This document shows, piece after piece, positions 12,101 through 22,769 of a stretch of 64,000 nt of DNA. How positions within the stretch are numbered: the stretch's first letter is position 1; each line of letters begins with the position of its first letter. The position numbers and the translations under genes were made by a program. Source of the DNA: Phragmites australis (Eukaryota; Streptophyta; Magnoliopsida; Poales; Poaceae); NCBI RefSeq assembly GCF_958298935.1, contig NC_084943.1, forward strand, positions 4,722,001-4,786,000, read 5' to 3'. The notes below the pieces were generated by a model. The model was not told where the DNA came from. It searched no databases and was given only the letters and a program-made list of their open reading frames with translations.

Positions 12101-12496
12101 AGTGTTAGATACCAGCCATACACAAAAAAATGGATAGTTTGATATGACTTTCCTTGTAAGAAGCAGGGCTCGGACAACAATTTATGTGCTTTTTATGTAA
12201 TGGAATGCATGCACAGATTCACTGGAGACTCGTCGCTCCAGGTGAACGATGTTGAGGTAGGTGGCATATATTGATGACTAATTTTCAAGTCTGATACGTG
12301 TTCATAAGGACTGATTTCTTCAATTCTTGAAATTGCAGCTTCTCAAGCTGACCACAGATCGACTCTTGCCTATTGAAATCAACGCATTTAAAGAACAACT
12401 TGTCAAGTTCATCAATAACGAAGTCATCAGACCAACCAGCGAGTACCATGAACTTGACTGGTCAATCTCGTTTTCTTCATCTAACAAGCAAAGGTA
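9164..12496 (+). pseudogene. CACTA second gene: En/Spm-type domain, Pro-rich linker, Ulp1/C48-like protease
   Basis: The frame opens MARTKSNRRAQPRPSP at 9164. A segment at 9573-9794 (ELMWGRLVAKFQYPEG...KGRTPKWEGYL) fits the plant En/Spm transposase-associated domain. 10395-10890 holds YPMDDITENNVCKLVVP and then about 45 residues of PPPREPTPP-like proline repeats. 11605-12250 fits Ulp1/C48 cysteine proteases of CACTA elements: VGFINPHKVNP, KKYIHLPYHF, FH at 11879 (the catalytic His is normally FHW; here a stop replaces W), VVLDSQNN (11927) with the Asp, and NNLCAFYVMEC (12178) with the Cys. INNEVIRPTSEYH (12412) is the usual C-terminal block. Stops and frame changes are frequent. The role in CACTA biology is not established. 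Confidence 0.75.
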
Positions 12497-12719
12497 GAGT
12501 TCAGACCCTTTGATTAGCAAGAAACCTTAAATTTCTTATCCTTTTTGTAACAAAACTTGATATGTATGCGGTGTATATATATTGTGATGAGACTTGATGT
12601 TTTATGACTTAAATTTATATGTGCTTATGTACAGCTGTGATAAAACTTGACGTCTCGTGAATTAAATTTATATGTGCATGTCTATAAATATACCATATAT
12701 TATTGGTTGCAACAACCAA

Positions 12720-12999
12720 AATTTGAAAAGGGCAGGCAACACTATCACTACCGGTTGGTTTAACCAATTAGTAGTGATACTCCACATATCACTGTTGGTT
12801 GGTAAAACCAACTGGTAGTGATAGGTGGACTATCACTACTAGTTTTATCCATGAACCGACACTGATGCTAATTTTCAGTGACGGTTCTATGCTCGGCACT
12901 GATATTCTATGACTATTTTACCGAATAATCAGTGGCGGTTCAAAACCCGTCACTGATGATGATTTTGAACTACCACTGATAATGTGTTCTACTGTAGTG
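12720..12999. repeat. 3' subterminal inverted motifs and terminus of the CACTA element
   Basis: TATCACTACCGGTTGGTT, ACCAACTGGTAGTGATA, GAACCGACACTGAT, CAGTGACGGTTC and GTCACTGATGATG alternate up to the terminal TACTGTAGTG. The motif sequence changes halfway (GGTTGGT type, then ACGGTT type), as if two repeat classes were combined. Confidence 0.75.
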
Positions 13000-13801
13000 C
13001 TTGGACACACAAGGCTAAATAACTCGACTACACATGCCTGTTCATGCATGTTGAAACCAATGCAGCTCTATGCACTACATAAAAATAGACAAAGAAGACA
13101 CGATTTAATGATAGGTCCTTCTTCTACCTATCACTCATGTAGTCTCGGATCGGGACCAGACTATGAACTATCACTGATGAAAGGTCATTAGTGACGGGTC
13201 ATAAAGTTACCCATCACAAATGATATTAGTGGCCGGTCCTAACTACACCTATCACTAATGTATAACACATTAGTGACAGGTCTCCTGGCACCAGTCATAA
13301 GTGACGAGTCATGTTACGACCCATCACTTATCACCTAGCATTAGTGACAGGTTTCCCTAGGCCAGTCATTAGTGACAACCCGTCACTAATGACTCAGCTT
13401 TGTTATTAGAGCTGGCTAGCTATTGCACACCCAACAGCTACAGAGCGAGGTCTTGGCGTCAACTTCTAGCAATTATCTTCGGTTCCGCTAGAGACTCTCT
13501 AATATCTTATTGATTTGAAGTTTGAATTGTTGCTAGGCCTTTAAAAGTTTGCATCTCCCCCTTTCCTCCTCTAACCCCTATTTTTGTAGATTTTTGTGCT
13601 TTGAGTTGTAATCAACCATTTTTCATCTTTATCTAAAATCTTAGTACAAGTGAGTTGTATTTATATTAAATTTGATACTAGGCTTGCCCGATCTATCACG
13701 AGATGCCACAGATCTAATGTAATTTTATGGATTTTTTAATCACATGCTTAAGCACATAATTAAAGTAATTATTAATGAAGAATAAATGTTTTACATTGTA
13801 G

Positions 13802-14935
13802 ATGGAAAACATAAATTAGATGTACCTTAAGACACAGACTTGTCTGGATTACCTGAGTGGGGTCAAGTATTTCAATAGTACTATGTTGGCGGATATGAAA
13901 GATTAGGGTAAAACGACAATGTATTGTTCGTACAACAATTGCAGGAATGATAAGAAGTCTCCAAAACTAGATAATATCTATACACACTCGGTCATGCGTG
14001 GATGTAAAGAGAATTATACATGTTGGAACAAACATGAGGAGGAAGGCCTTAACAAAGGAGAGATTCCATGCTGGCAATGTGGAGCAAGAACTTATACCCA
14101 GTGATATGGATTACGATATCAGGGATGAGGATATATGAGGTTTCAATGATAACGATCTTATGGATTTTGTGGAGAATGTGGACCAGATGGTGTGGGATAT
14201 CGAGCGACACGGCGAGTATAATAATGGTGAGTTTGCTAAGTTCTAAGAATTTGTGCGAGATTCTAAGGCGTCCCTTTATCCTCACTGTAAGAAGAAGTAC
14301 ACACGGTTATTTGGGGACCTAAAGCTTCTACAACTGAAGGCTACCCATGGTTAGACTGATAAGAGTTTTCAAGTATTGCTGGATCTACTAAGGGACACGC
14401 TACTGGAGGAGAACTTGGTGCCCGAGAGCGTCTACGATGCAAAGAAGATAATTTATTCTTTATTACTAGAAATAGAAAAAATAAATACATATAAACAAGA
14501 TTGTATCTTGTTTCATAAAGAGTATGCAGAGCTGGATCAATACCCCATTTGTGGAACCCATCGATATAAGCGTAGAAATGACGGTGGTGACAGTGATGGA
14601 GGCAAGAAAAGTAAAGGGCTTCCTAGAAAGGTGGTATGGTATTTTCCTATAATTCCTCGTCTGAAGCGATTGTTTGTCAACAAAAATGAGGTGTAATTGG
14701 TGCGTTGGCATAAGGAGAGCCGTAAGAACGACACAATGGTACGACACTTGGCGGATTCTGCTGAGTGGCGAATCATTGATTCCATATTTGGTTAGTTCGC
14801 TGAAGAATTGAGAAATATTATGTTTGCTATGAACACAAATAGTATGAATCCATTCGGCAACATAAGTACCTCACATAACACCTGGCATGTTGTATTGTTG
14901 ATCTACACCTTCACCTTGGCTTTGTAAACAGTGAA
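13802..14935 (+). pseudogene. TNP2-type transposase, 5' part only
   Basis: Starting near 13802 the frame gives MYLRTQTCLDYLSGVKYFN (13817), then MRGCKENYTCWNKHEEE (13996), VRDSKASLYPHCKKKY (14252), SFQVLLDLLRDTLLEENLVP (14362), CILFHKEYAELDQYPICG (14500), RKVVWYFPIIPRLKRLF (14624), LVRWHKESRKND (14698) and MNPFGN.STSHNTW (14845). These blocks follow the TNP2 order and are closer to intact than those in the larger element upstream. The gene stops being recognisable after 14935, where the middle and 3' parts are missing. In-frame stops occur at 13817, 13907 and 14694. Non-functional. Confidence 0.88.
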
Positions 14936-15369
14936 AATACATTATGTTATGTCTGGCTTAGTTTACATATTTAACTTTTCTAACATTCTAATATTTCCTA
15001 ATCGATCTCTCTTTATACAAGGCTTTTGATAAGTAACTTCGAGCTGATCCTGACTACAACACAAAAGATGGCCACAGACTGACATACAAGACATACACGA
15101 TAAAATGCTACTAAACAGATTACCAAATGCTATATATTATTGTTTTTTTTTCTTTTGATCTAACAGTAATTTTTTCTTTTCCACAATGCTACTAATAACC
15201 ATCGGGTAACACCTGTGGATTCTATGTTGCATACAACATGCTCCTAATCACGATCCGAGCAAATAATATCAAATCCCCTAATGTAAGTTCAATACAAGAT
15301 TATTTATAACTAACTTCAGTAATAATTTAATTCTATGATAACATGATATTGGTTATAAGTCAAATTATG

Positions 15370-15500
15370 CAAGATTACGAGGCTTATTTTTACGACGGTG
15401 GTGCACTCCAAAGATTCAACAATGGATCGTCGAGCTCATAATGTCTGAAGTCATCAACCCACACGGCGAGTTCTACTGTAGAACCCTAGGCCGTGAAGTC
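15370..15500 (+). pseudogene. C-terminal relic of the CACTA C48 gene
   Basis: The frame W.VELIMSEVINPHGEFYC (about 15424-15480) matches the C-terminal block INNEVIRPTSEYH of the C48 gene in the neighbouring CACTA (12412). The catalytic protease portion is absent. Between 14936 and 15370 the DNA is AT-rich with no block I can assign. Confidence 0.55.
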
Positions 15501-16262
15501 TTATGTAATATGGAGTGATTATGACTTTATAACTTGTAATTTTGTGATAAATTGATTGGAACTTTGTACCATTTGCGATTTTATGATGAAGTGAGTTCTT
15601 ATATAAGTGTGTTTGCCGATATGATTATGAATGTATTGATGTTGTTTGCATGGAGAAGACAGCTGTCAAATCTTGACTATGCACAAGGATACAGCCAGAA
15701 AACAGAAGAAACCTACAGGGGATGAGGTCATCAATGACGAGTGAAGACCATTACTCGTTACTTATGACCTACATATAAGTGACAGTTAATCTCGTCACCT
15801 GTCACTGATGTGTTTCTTCTCATCATATGGGAGACACACATCGGTGACAGATGAAGATCATTAACCATCACTTATGACCAACACATAAGTGACAAGTAAC
15901 CTTTTCACCCGTCACTTAAGTGAATACATAAATGAGGGGTAATCCTATAACCCGTTACTGATGTGTTTCTGCCCAACACATAGGAGACGCATCTCAGTGA
16001 TATGTCACTATTTTGACACATTAGTGACGGGTCATAATTCACCACTAGTGATCTCTTATTAGTGACACGTTCAGTGTGATAGGTACATTACCTGTCACTG
16101 ATGTACTTTTTTCATGTAGTGGTGGTAAGATTATCTCCAACAAGTTCGAATTTGACGTAATTATATGTTGCTTAATGCTTAGTGTTGTGCTTTGTTACTA
16201 GATTGAGTGGTTCTTCTGATCGTATTTTGTTTCCAAAAACCTTTTTACTTCCCTCAAATCTC

Positions 16263-16740
16263 TTTTTTTGTTTACGTGAAACGGCAGGAGCACGGCCCTT
16301 TATTAAGCTTATAGGAGGAAAAAAAATACAGTTTAGTCCCGCAACAGGATGGCCATTTGGAAAATTGAATTACAATATCGTGCTATTAGAAAAAGAACTA
16401 CTCAATCAACAGACGGATAAGCCATCAGTATCATCTCCCGGCGGCAGTCGAGGCAACCCTCGCTCCCGGAACGCCAGTTCACTTATAGTTACATCATTGC
16501 TTTCGCCCTGTAAAATATACGTCGGTTGCCCTCTTTCCAAACATTCCACCGGACATATAGGATAACCCTGCATTCTGCTCCGATGCTCTCTCGGCGTTCG
16601 CCCCATGATGCTGTGGAGCAAGCCAGCAGCTCCTTCGTTCGTATGCTGTGTGCTCATGTCCGCTAGGTTCATCCATGAGCTGATTCTGTTGAGCACTGCT
16701 CTTGCAAAGCTGCATTTGTTCAAAAGGTGGTCAGGTGTGA
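16263..16740 (-). pseudogene. LINE ORF2 3' end (zf-RVT region), 5'-truncated
   Basis: Read on the minus strand, DHLLNKCSFARAVLNRISSW (about 16725-16670) fits the zinc-binding region that follows LINE reverse transcriptase in plants (H-L-..C-x-F-A-R-x-V). A frame change follows, then a 3' UTR ending in an A-run seen as T7 at 16263-16269. Only the last ~480 bp of the element is present, as expected of target-primed integration. No target duplication was identified. Confidence 0.6.
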
Positions 16741-16917
16741 TAGATGTGACGAAAATATATTAGATGTCCACTCTGATGATATTTTCGGTGGTTATATCTA
16801 ATTAATATCTTTTATTTCTCTCAACACATTTCTTAAAAGATTCTATTTCTAATTTCTCATACTTGTAATGATAACTCTCTAAAAATTTTCTTTACTCACA
16901 TTAGCTTCATCTACTTA

Positions 16918-17286
16918 GACCATCTCCAGTAGCTATCTCAAATTTTTATTCTTAAAAATACTATTACAGCATCTCATATCACTATTATAACCTCTCTTAT
17001 TTTTTCATCTCCAGCAGCTACCCTATTTCCTACCTTCTACTTCTTTTTTTTTCTTTCTGGTCCAGCAGTGAGTCTATGTGAACAGTGTTGCTACAGCATT
17101 GCTACAGAACCCGACGGTGTTCTTCGCTACAGTGTTACAGGCGCTACAGTAACTCCGCATATACAGCTCCACTCTCTCCGCAACACTGTAGCACTGTGCA
17201 CCAATCTGCTGAGGTACTACAGTACTACTACAGTAAACACTGTATCATCCGAATTTGTAAATTTGAAAGTTATGCTGGAGTTGGCC
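16918..17286. mobile_element. Tourist-type MITE, 369 bp
   Basis: The left end GACCATCTCCAGTAGC (16918) is the near inverse of the right end ATGCTGGAGTTGGCC (17286), flanked by TTA on both sides (16915-16917, 17287-17289). The interior carries many CTACAGT motifs. A related copy in the other orientation ends at 59988. No coding capacity. Confidence 0.85.
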
Positions 17287-18860
17287 TTACAGTTATAGAT
17301 CTTAAGATACATTGGTATCAGGACAAAATTTATGACTTTTGGTTCAGCTTTGCCCTCCCAAATGGGAGTGATTGTAGTTTAAAAAATGGGAGTGATTGAA
17401 AGGTCTGTACGAACCAAAGAATTAATTGCACTTTATAGGCCGACCTTGCCGTGTACTGACACCGTTCGGGGTCCATCTCCATATCAGTTCGTCTTATCTG
17501 TCCGGCGCACGGTGACCTTCCAGCATCATTTCCCACAGCTCCGCCAACTCTGCCACTTGCTCACCATTACTGATCATTCCGACTGCTCTAATTCTATGTG
17601 TCGACTTCTTCAGGAAACCCTTTCGAATCAGGCGTGATTTAATAGTTTTGGGTCCTCAACAGTTCTTACATAACCAAATCATCAGCTCACGACATACCGT
17701 ATATCCATTCTCTGTTCATACATAAATTGTCAATTATCAATTTAATTAATTTTTAACTAAATATGGTGTATAATTTACAAAAATTGAATCCAAATAAGAT
17801 GGAAAGTAAATTTCTCATCCAATACCTATCAAGAATTATACCTATATTCAAATGGATCTCTTTCATCCATAAAAAGTTATAACTAAATTACTAACTACCT
17901 TGACATATATATTGACCTAAATTTAAATTTCTCATTCATGAAGCTTCTTAGATCTCATCGATATCTAATGAATTAAAACTCAACTTGGAGCAAGATTTGA
18001 GGTCTCAACATGAAATGACTGCTATATTCAAGTGGATCTCTTCCATGGAACAAAAATTATATCTAAATTTCAAGTCCTAGAGCAAACTAACCATAAATCC
18101 AAGGCAAACTAGCATGAATCTAGAGTAAACTAATCATGAATCTAGATCTAAACTAAGTAATCAATAAGCTAGTAGATCACTTACGTTAATCCTCCCCCAC
18201 CTCATGCTCCAAAATCTGCTCCTATAGTATTCTCTTATAGTACAATGAAGGAGTGCCCTGAATAGCCACTATTCAGACCGTAACTACTCTGTGTGAACAT
18301 TGATTGCTCGGGGAAACCAACTGAGAAAAAGATGTTATCCTAATTGGTTGAGCGCAATAACCAGCTGTGATAATAACTTTTCAACGAATTGGGATAATCT
18401 AAAGGCCCGTGGAACAAAAAATTGACTGGAATAACTGTATTCACATGCAGTTTCTAATGGCCGATTTTAAACCGACTGCAATTTTAATTTTTGTAGTAGT
18501 GAATTATTATTGTGTAGTGCCACAGCTACTGTCCAGTTACTTCCTCAACTCTTCCAAATGTTCAGAAACACCTTCAGTTATAAATCCGTTCACCTCTCAT
18601 GTTCTCCATTATCAGTGCCAGTGTAAATCACCACGTCGTCCAAAATCCAGGGTTTATTCACATAGTGTCTACATGGACAAGTTCACATTGGGTGGCACAA
18701 ATACAGAAAAGCTGCCTTGAGGAAGAACTTAAATATTCATTTTCCAGTATCGTGAATGCAGTGTTTGGATGGTGGATCACATAGAAGTGACGATTGTTTC
18801 ACTAGATATACAAAGGATTATTGTTTTGAAATAGAAAGAAGTTCATTTTACTCCCTCAAA
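17287..18860. other. Unassigned sequence, no gene recognised
   Basis: There is a short direct repeat AATGGGAGTGATTG (17359 and 17384). Frames of 80-100 codons at 17386-17637 and 18409-18720 show no domain, no codon bias that I can see and no splice context. I cannot assign them. Confidence 0.4.
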
Positions 18861-20060
18861 GAATAGGCGTAGTCCGTATAACCCCCTAAAATATAAAATC
18901 ATTCAGTTTACTCTCCCAAAGTTTCAATACCGGATCACTTTACCCCCTCATCCAGTTTCAACAGTGGTTTTCTGATTTTTAATTAGGTAATTTTATATTT
19001 AGATCCCTAAACTTTTTTATTTTAAAAAAAGCCCTTGTTTTTACATCTACCCCATTATAGTTCTATTTATTTACATATAAGTCTCTAAAATTTTATAAAT
19101 AAGCCCCTAGATCTTTTCTATTTTTACTAAATAGTCCCTACCTTTTTACAAAAGACCCCTGTAACTTCAAACCTTTATAGTTTTTTCATACGAGCTCTGT
19201 TTTAGGCGATTCTTGCACTCACACGATCATAGCAACGAGTACTTTCTGTTAGTAGACTTTTTATAGTGCTTTGCTACTATTTGGTGTACTATTCTTAGTT
19301 ATTTGTGTTTTCACTTTTGTTGGTTGGTTCTACGAGTAGACGATTACGTTCAGAAGCAGTACAAAAATCTCTAGGAGTAGGAGTTCAAGATAATAGAGTA
19401 GCATCCAAGCAAGTGTTTTTGATCATATGACCCCATTATAGGAAAGTGTGTCTTTTATTTCGACTGCATGCTTGTCAATATGAATCTCGTATTTACGGTT
19501 ATGGGTACGGCTTGGAAAATTAACTAGATGTCCTCCTTACTCTGTACGTATCAGTTGACTGTTGAGTGGCACAAGAGGGGTCTCACAGGACCAACTGACA
19601 AAAGAGAAAATATAAATAACTAAGAACAGTACATCAAACAGTAGCAAAGTTCTATAAAAAGCATGCTAACAGAAAGTACTCGTTGCTACGATCGCGTGAG
19701 CGCAACAATCACGTAAAACGGAGCTCGTATGAAAAAGTTATAAATGTTTGAAGTTAAAGTGGTCTTTCCGTAAAAAGGCAATGGCTATTTAGTAAAAATA
19801 GAAAAGGTCTATGAGCTTATTTGTAAAATTTAGGGACTTATATGTAAATAAATAAAATTATAATGGGTAAATGTAAAAAAACAAGGGCTTTTTTATGAAA
19901 ATAGAAAAGTTTAGGGATCTAAATGCAAAATTACTTAATTAAAAATCAGAAAACCGCTGTTGAAACCGTCTGAGTGGGTAAAGTGATCCGGTATTAAAAC
20001 TTTAGAGGAGTAAACTGAACGGTTTTATACTTTAGGGGATTATCCGAACTACGCCAATTC
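18861..20060. mobile_element. Foldback element with ~470-bp inverted arms
   Basis: The left arm 18861-19330 is the inverse of 19588-20060 along its whole length: GAATAGGCGTAGTCCGTATA pairs with the inverse of TATCCGAACTACGCCAATTC. Both arms hold short CCCCCTAAA/CCCTCA-type motifs. The 257-bp spacer is unrelated and non-coding. Long inverted arms suit a Mutator-like or foldback non-autonomous element. No 9-bp target duplication was found at these limits, so the class is open. Confidence 0.8.
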
Positions 20061-20631
20061 TCGTGCCTACGTCGCGCCCACTTTTTGTTGCACAGAACAA
20101 AAGACTTAAAAAAATTAGGTTCATCAATTTTGGATATCTCAATACTTATTTATGAATTTATTAATATTTAACACATTCACTTAATTATAGGGAAAACAGT
20201 AGTACTTTCATGCATGTATATAATTTTAAGATACAGACAACAGTAATATGAACCTAACAAATTTTCTTTCATATTTTTTTAGTTTTAGATATTTTTCTTT
20301 GTATTTTAGATTATTTCAATCGATTTATCATCGTAACTAATATTCCTTTCGATATTTTTCTAAAATTTCTTAAAAATTAAAATTATATTATATGTATAAA
20401 TATATATACATATATATGTACATATACATATATATATATATACATATATGTATATGTAAATGTATCTATATATCTATACATAGCAACTAGAACGAATTCT
20501 TAGCGCTTTAATATATTTATAGATTTGTAGTAGCTCTTTTGGGGTGAACGGGCATCCGGAGCAGGTATGGACGGAGATCTTTGCTAGCTACGGGTGATGC
20601 GTAGGGGCACAATATTCTCCCTAAAAATATA
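20061..20631. other. AT-rich spacer with TA-rich microsatellite
   Basis: 20386-20485 is an imperfect TATATGTATA/ACATATATAT tract. 20225-20275 resembles 6838-6890. No gene seen. Confidence 0.6.
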
Positions 20632-20887
20632 CTCCATACAATTTTAAATATACGATGTTTTGATTAAAATCTGGTTAATTTTTTAAAACTTTGGTCATCA
20701 ATAGCTTCTAAAATATTTATTTTGAAAATCTAAAAATATAATATTATAAAAGTATTTTTTTAAGACAAATCTACATGTGTGATTTTTATGTTTACAAGGT
20801 AAATATTTTAGAAGTTATTGACGGTCAAAGTTTTAAAAGTTTGATCGAGTTTTGATCAAAATGTCATATTTTTAAAACTGGAGGGAG
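20632..20887. mobile_element. Stowaway-like MITE, 256 bp
   Basis: CTCCATACAATTTTAAATAT at the left pairs with the inverse of ATTTTTAAAACTGGAGGGAG at the right, with TA on each side (20630-20631, 20888-20889). The arms pair imperfectly over most of the element, so the transcript would fold into a long hairpin. Confidence 0.8.
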
Positions 20888-21102
20888 TAGTACATCAGAA
20901 TGAATAATGCTTCGAACGAATTTTACCTTTTCTATCAGCAATATTTTGAAGTTTAGTTTATTCTAAAAATATTAAATAAATATAACTATCTCCAACATAG
21001 ACGTAATACTAGTTTACTGTTTTTTTTCTCAAGTTTACTTGTAGACTACATCAATATAGTAGAGGAATATTTGGTTTAAGGAACCGATGGCCCAATATAT
21101 AA

Positions 21103-21354
21103 ACTTCCCCATTTTTCAATACTTATCATGTTTAATCAAACATATATATCAAGTAGTATCAATTTTAAATAAAAAATAATAAAAATATCTTTAGAAACTA
21201 ACTTAAATATTCTAAAATCTACCATAAGTGGATGGTAAGAGATGCTATTTTATAAGAATAAAATTAAAAACTTTGTTTTAAAAACCATGAAGTGACAAGT
21301 ATTTGAAAATAAATAAAATAGTTAAAATTAATAAGTATTGAAAAACGGAGAGAG
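21103..21354. mobile_element. Degenerate Stowaway-like MITE
   Basis: CTTCCCCATTTTTCAATACT (21104) is the near inverse of AGTATTGAAAAACGGAGAGAG (ending 21354), the latter followed by TA. The left border is blurred by mutations. Confidence 0.6.
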
Positions 21355-22531
21355 TATTTAACTCTAAAGCTAAACCTGTTTGGAATGCAAGAAATCTTCT
21401 CTGCTAAATAAAATATTTTCTAGAAAGATCGTATGGAATTCTGTCTTTCCATGAGGCCCTAAGCCTCTGGTTTTTGTTAACGAATGTAGCGAGTTGATGC
21501 ATCCATCCTCACCTCACCCCTCTTGTATCCCACCAAACTTTTGATGTGACCACCGTCGAAGAGGTGGCCTGTCGAGAGTCCAACTAAACGGGTCATAAAA
21601 GAAAGGGACACATGGAACATATCGTGCTCACAACAGTACGTGTTGCTGAAAAACTTGACAGCCTAGCCTAAATTTGTCTAAGCTAGCTGCTGTTTCCAAT
21701 GCAAGCTGCCGTTTCCTATTCGTTTGTCGATCTTGACGCTACGGTACGGATAAGCCTGATGCAAATTCCAACATGTACCTCTTGTCCGGATAGTGCCATT
21801 TTCATGCATTTTTATCTATATTATCCCTGCATGGACTTTTTCGCCGCAAGTCGACGTTCAGTTCATCAGAGGCTAAGCGTGGAACCAGGTACGTTGTTTC
21901 CTGAAACTGTCCAAGTGCCGCCTCGACGGCCGTGCTTGGTAGCCCGGTGACCTTCAACCTGACCCAAGGGCCGGGTTTGAGCCAGGACGATGTGATGCTG
22001 TTTGGTTTGGACGACCTAGCAGGTTCTATGGTGGTGGGTGCATGTTGTCTGATTTGCTGCATCAAGACATGAGATGCACGGCATTGAGATGGGAAAAAAG
22101 TGTGACATACTGTGTGCATTTTTGTCTATATATGCTTTGGTAGCCCTTAATTTACTTCATTGAGCTTTAAACTACTTTTATATATACGTATATTTCATTA
22201 TACGCCCTAACATTTTCTAATACACAATTAGCTAGGCCTGACTGTTTTTTCCATACAAGCACTAGACACTGAATAAAAAAGATGTCGCATCTTATATCAA
22301 CGTTAACTTTGGGCAGGCATGCAACCAAACACGCCCTGCATATATGTTCCATCCAAGCAGTCTATGTTGATTTGCATCTTGATAGGCCTGGGCGCGAGAT
22401 GCAGTTTTATGAACTCCTGTATTATAACTAATTTTTATTGGGTTCTCTATTTCTCATTGAAATTCTAGAAAATCTACATATGTTAATATCACTGAACTTT
22501 CAACCCAAACCACTTATTTTATTCATCAGTT
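21355..22531. other. Unassigned sequence upstream of the glycine-rich protein locus
   Basis: No gene recognised. It would contain the distal promoter of the original glycine-rich protein gene if the inversion described for that locus is real, but I see no diagnostic element beyond scattered ACGT cores such as GTGACGTGACGG near 22582. Confidence 0.35.
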
Positions 22532-22663
22532 CTACAGGAGATATATGCTAACATGACGGCACTCTGCTCGTGACCTGGAGTGACGTGACGGCACTCTCGC
22601 AGCATTAGATAGGCCAATGCTCAAGAGCACAACGAAGGCAAGAGCTACTAGCTTCCTTTCCAT
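22532..22663 (-). CDS. Signal-peptide segment of a glycine-rich protein, in reverse orientation
   Basis: On the minus strand an ATG at 22663-22661 opens MERKLVALAFVVLLSIGLS, then NAARV, then an unrelated tail and a stop at 22532 (43 codons). This is a textbook secretory signal peptide: a Lys/Arg start, a 13-residue hydrophobic core and a small-residue cleavage site at NA|A. It closely resembles the start of grass secreted glycine-rich cell-wall proteins, in which AARV is followed directly by the glycine-rich body. Here the homology stops exactly after AARV. The body is present 107 bp away on the opposite strand. By itself this frame would give only a useless secreted stub. The assignment to the family is from remembered sequences. 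Confidence 0.65.
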   Translation of the reverse strand: MERKLVALAFVVLLSIGLSNAARVPSRHSRSRAECRHVSIYLL

Positions 22664-22719
22664 TGCCACTTGAAAAGATGATAGATGCTGGGATGAAAGT
22701 ACTAGCTAGGTTGCATGCA

Positions 22720-22727
22720 TATTTATA
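22720..22727 (-). promoter_or_regulatory. TATA box upstream of the signal-peptide ATG
   Basis: TATAAATA on the minus strand lies 57 bp before the ATG at 22663, within CTATAAATATGCATGC. The spacing suits a plant core promoter with a short leader. It points away from the glycine-rich body. Confidence 0.6.
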
Positions 22728-22769
22728 GGAGAGTTTGAGGCGAGCTTACAGCTAGCTTTCGTTTGGCAA

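Larger units (their letters stand above)
2356..12999 (+). mobile_element. Large CACTA (En/Spm) DNA transposon, probably one ~10.6-kb element
   Basis: The 3' terminus is clear: ...TCTACTGTAGTG ending at 12999, i.e. CACTACAGTAGA on the other strand, with subterminal inverted motifs before it (12720-12985). Inside, in order and on the same strand, lie a TNP2-type transposase pseudogene and a second gene of the CACTA C48 type. CAGTATCGGTTTC/GAATCGATACTG subterminal motifs at 2500-2580 mark the 5' side. A weak 5' terminus is TACTAC at 2356 preceded by CTT, which matches the CTT after 12999. Internal subterminal-like motifs near 7,000-7,120 leave open that two elements are joined. Confidence 0.6.
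13073..16121 (+). mobile_element. Internally deleted CACTA transposon, 3,049 bp
   Basis: The 5' end CACTACATAAAAA (13073) matches the inverse of the 3' end, TTTTTTCATGTAGTG (16121), with one mismatch over 13 positions. Flanking triplets are ATG (13070-13072) and GTG (16122-16124), a possible degraded 3-bp target duplication. Subterminal motifs TTAGTGACGGGTCA and inverses fill 13180-13400 and 15730-16090. The interior keeps the N-terminal part of TNP2 and the last block of the C48 gene, so most of both genes is deleted. Confidence 0.85.

Noticed and set aside
13180..13400. Regularly spaced short repeats that superficially resemble a CRISPR array
   Set aside because: They alternate in orientation, are degenerate, lie beside CACTA termini and match the subterminal motifs of that family; the DNA is plant-like.
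16182..16565. 127-codon plus-strand frame as a gene
   Set aside because: It runs antisense through the LINE tail, and the minus strand carries the recognisable LINE zinc-region residues.
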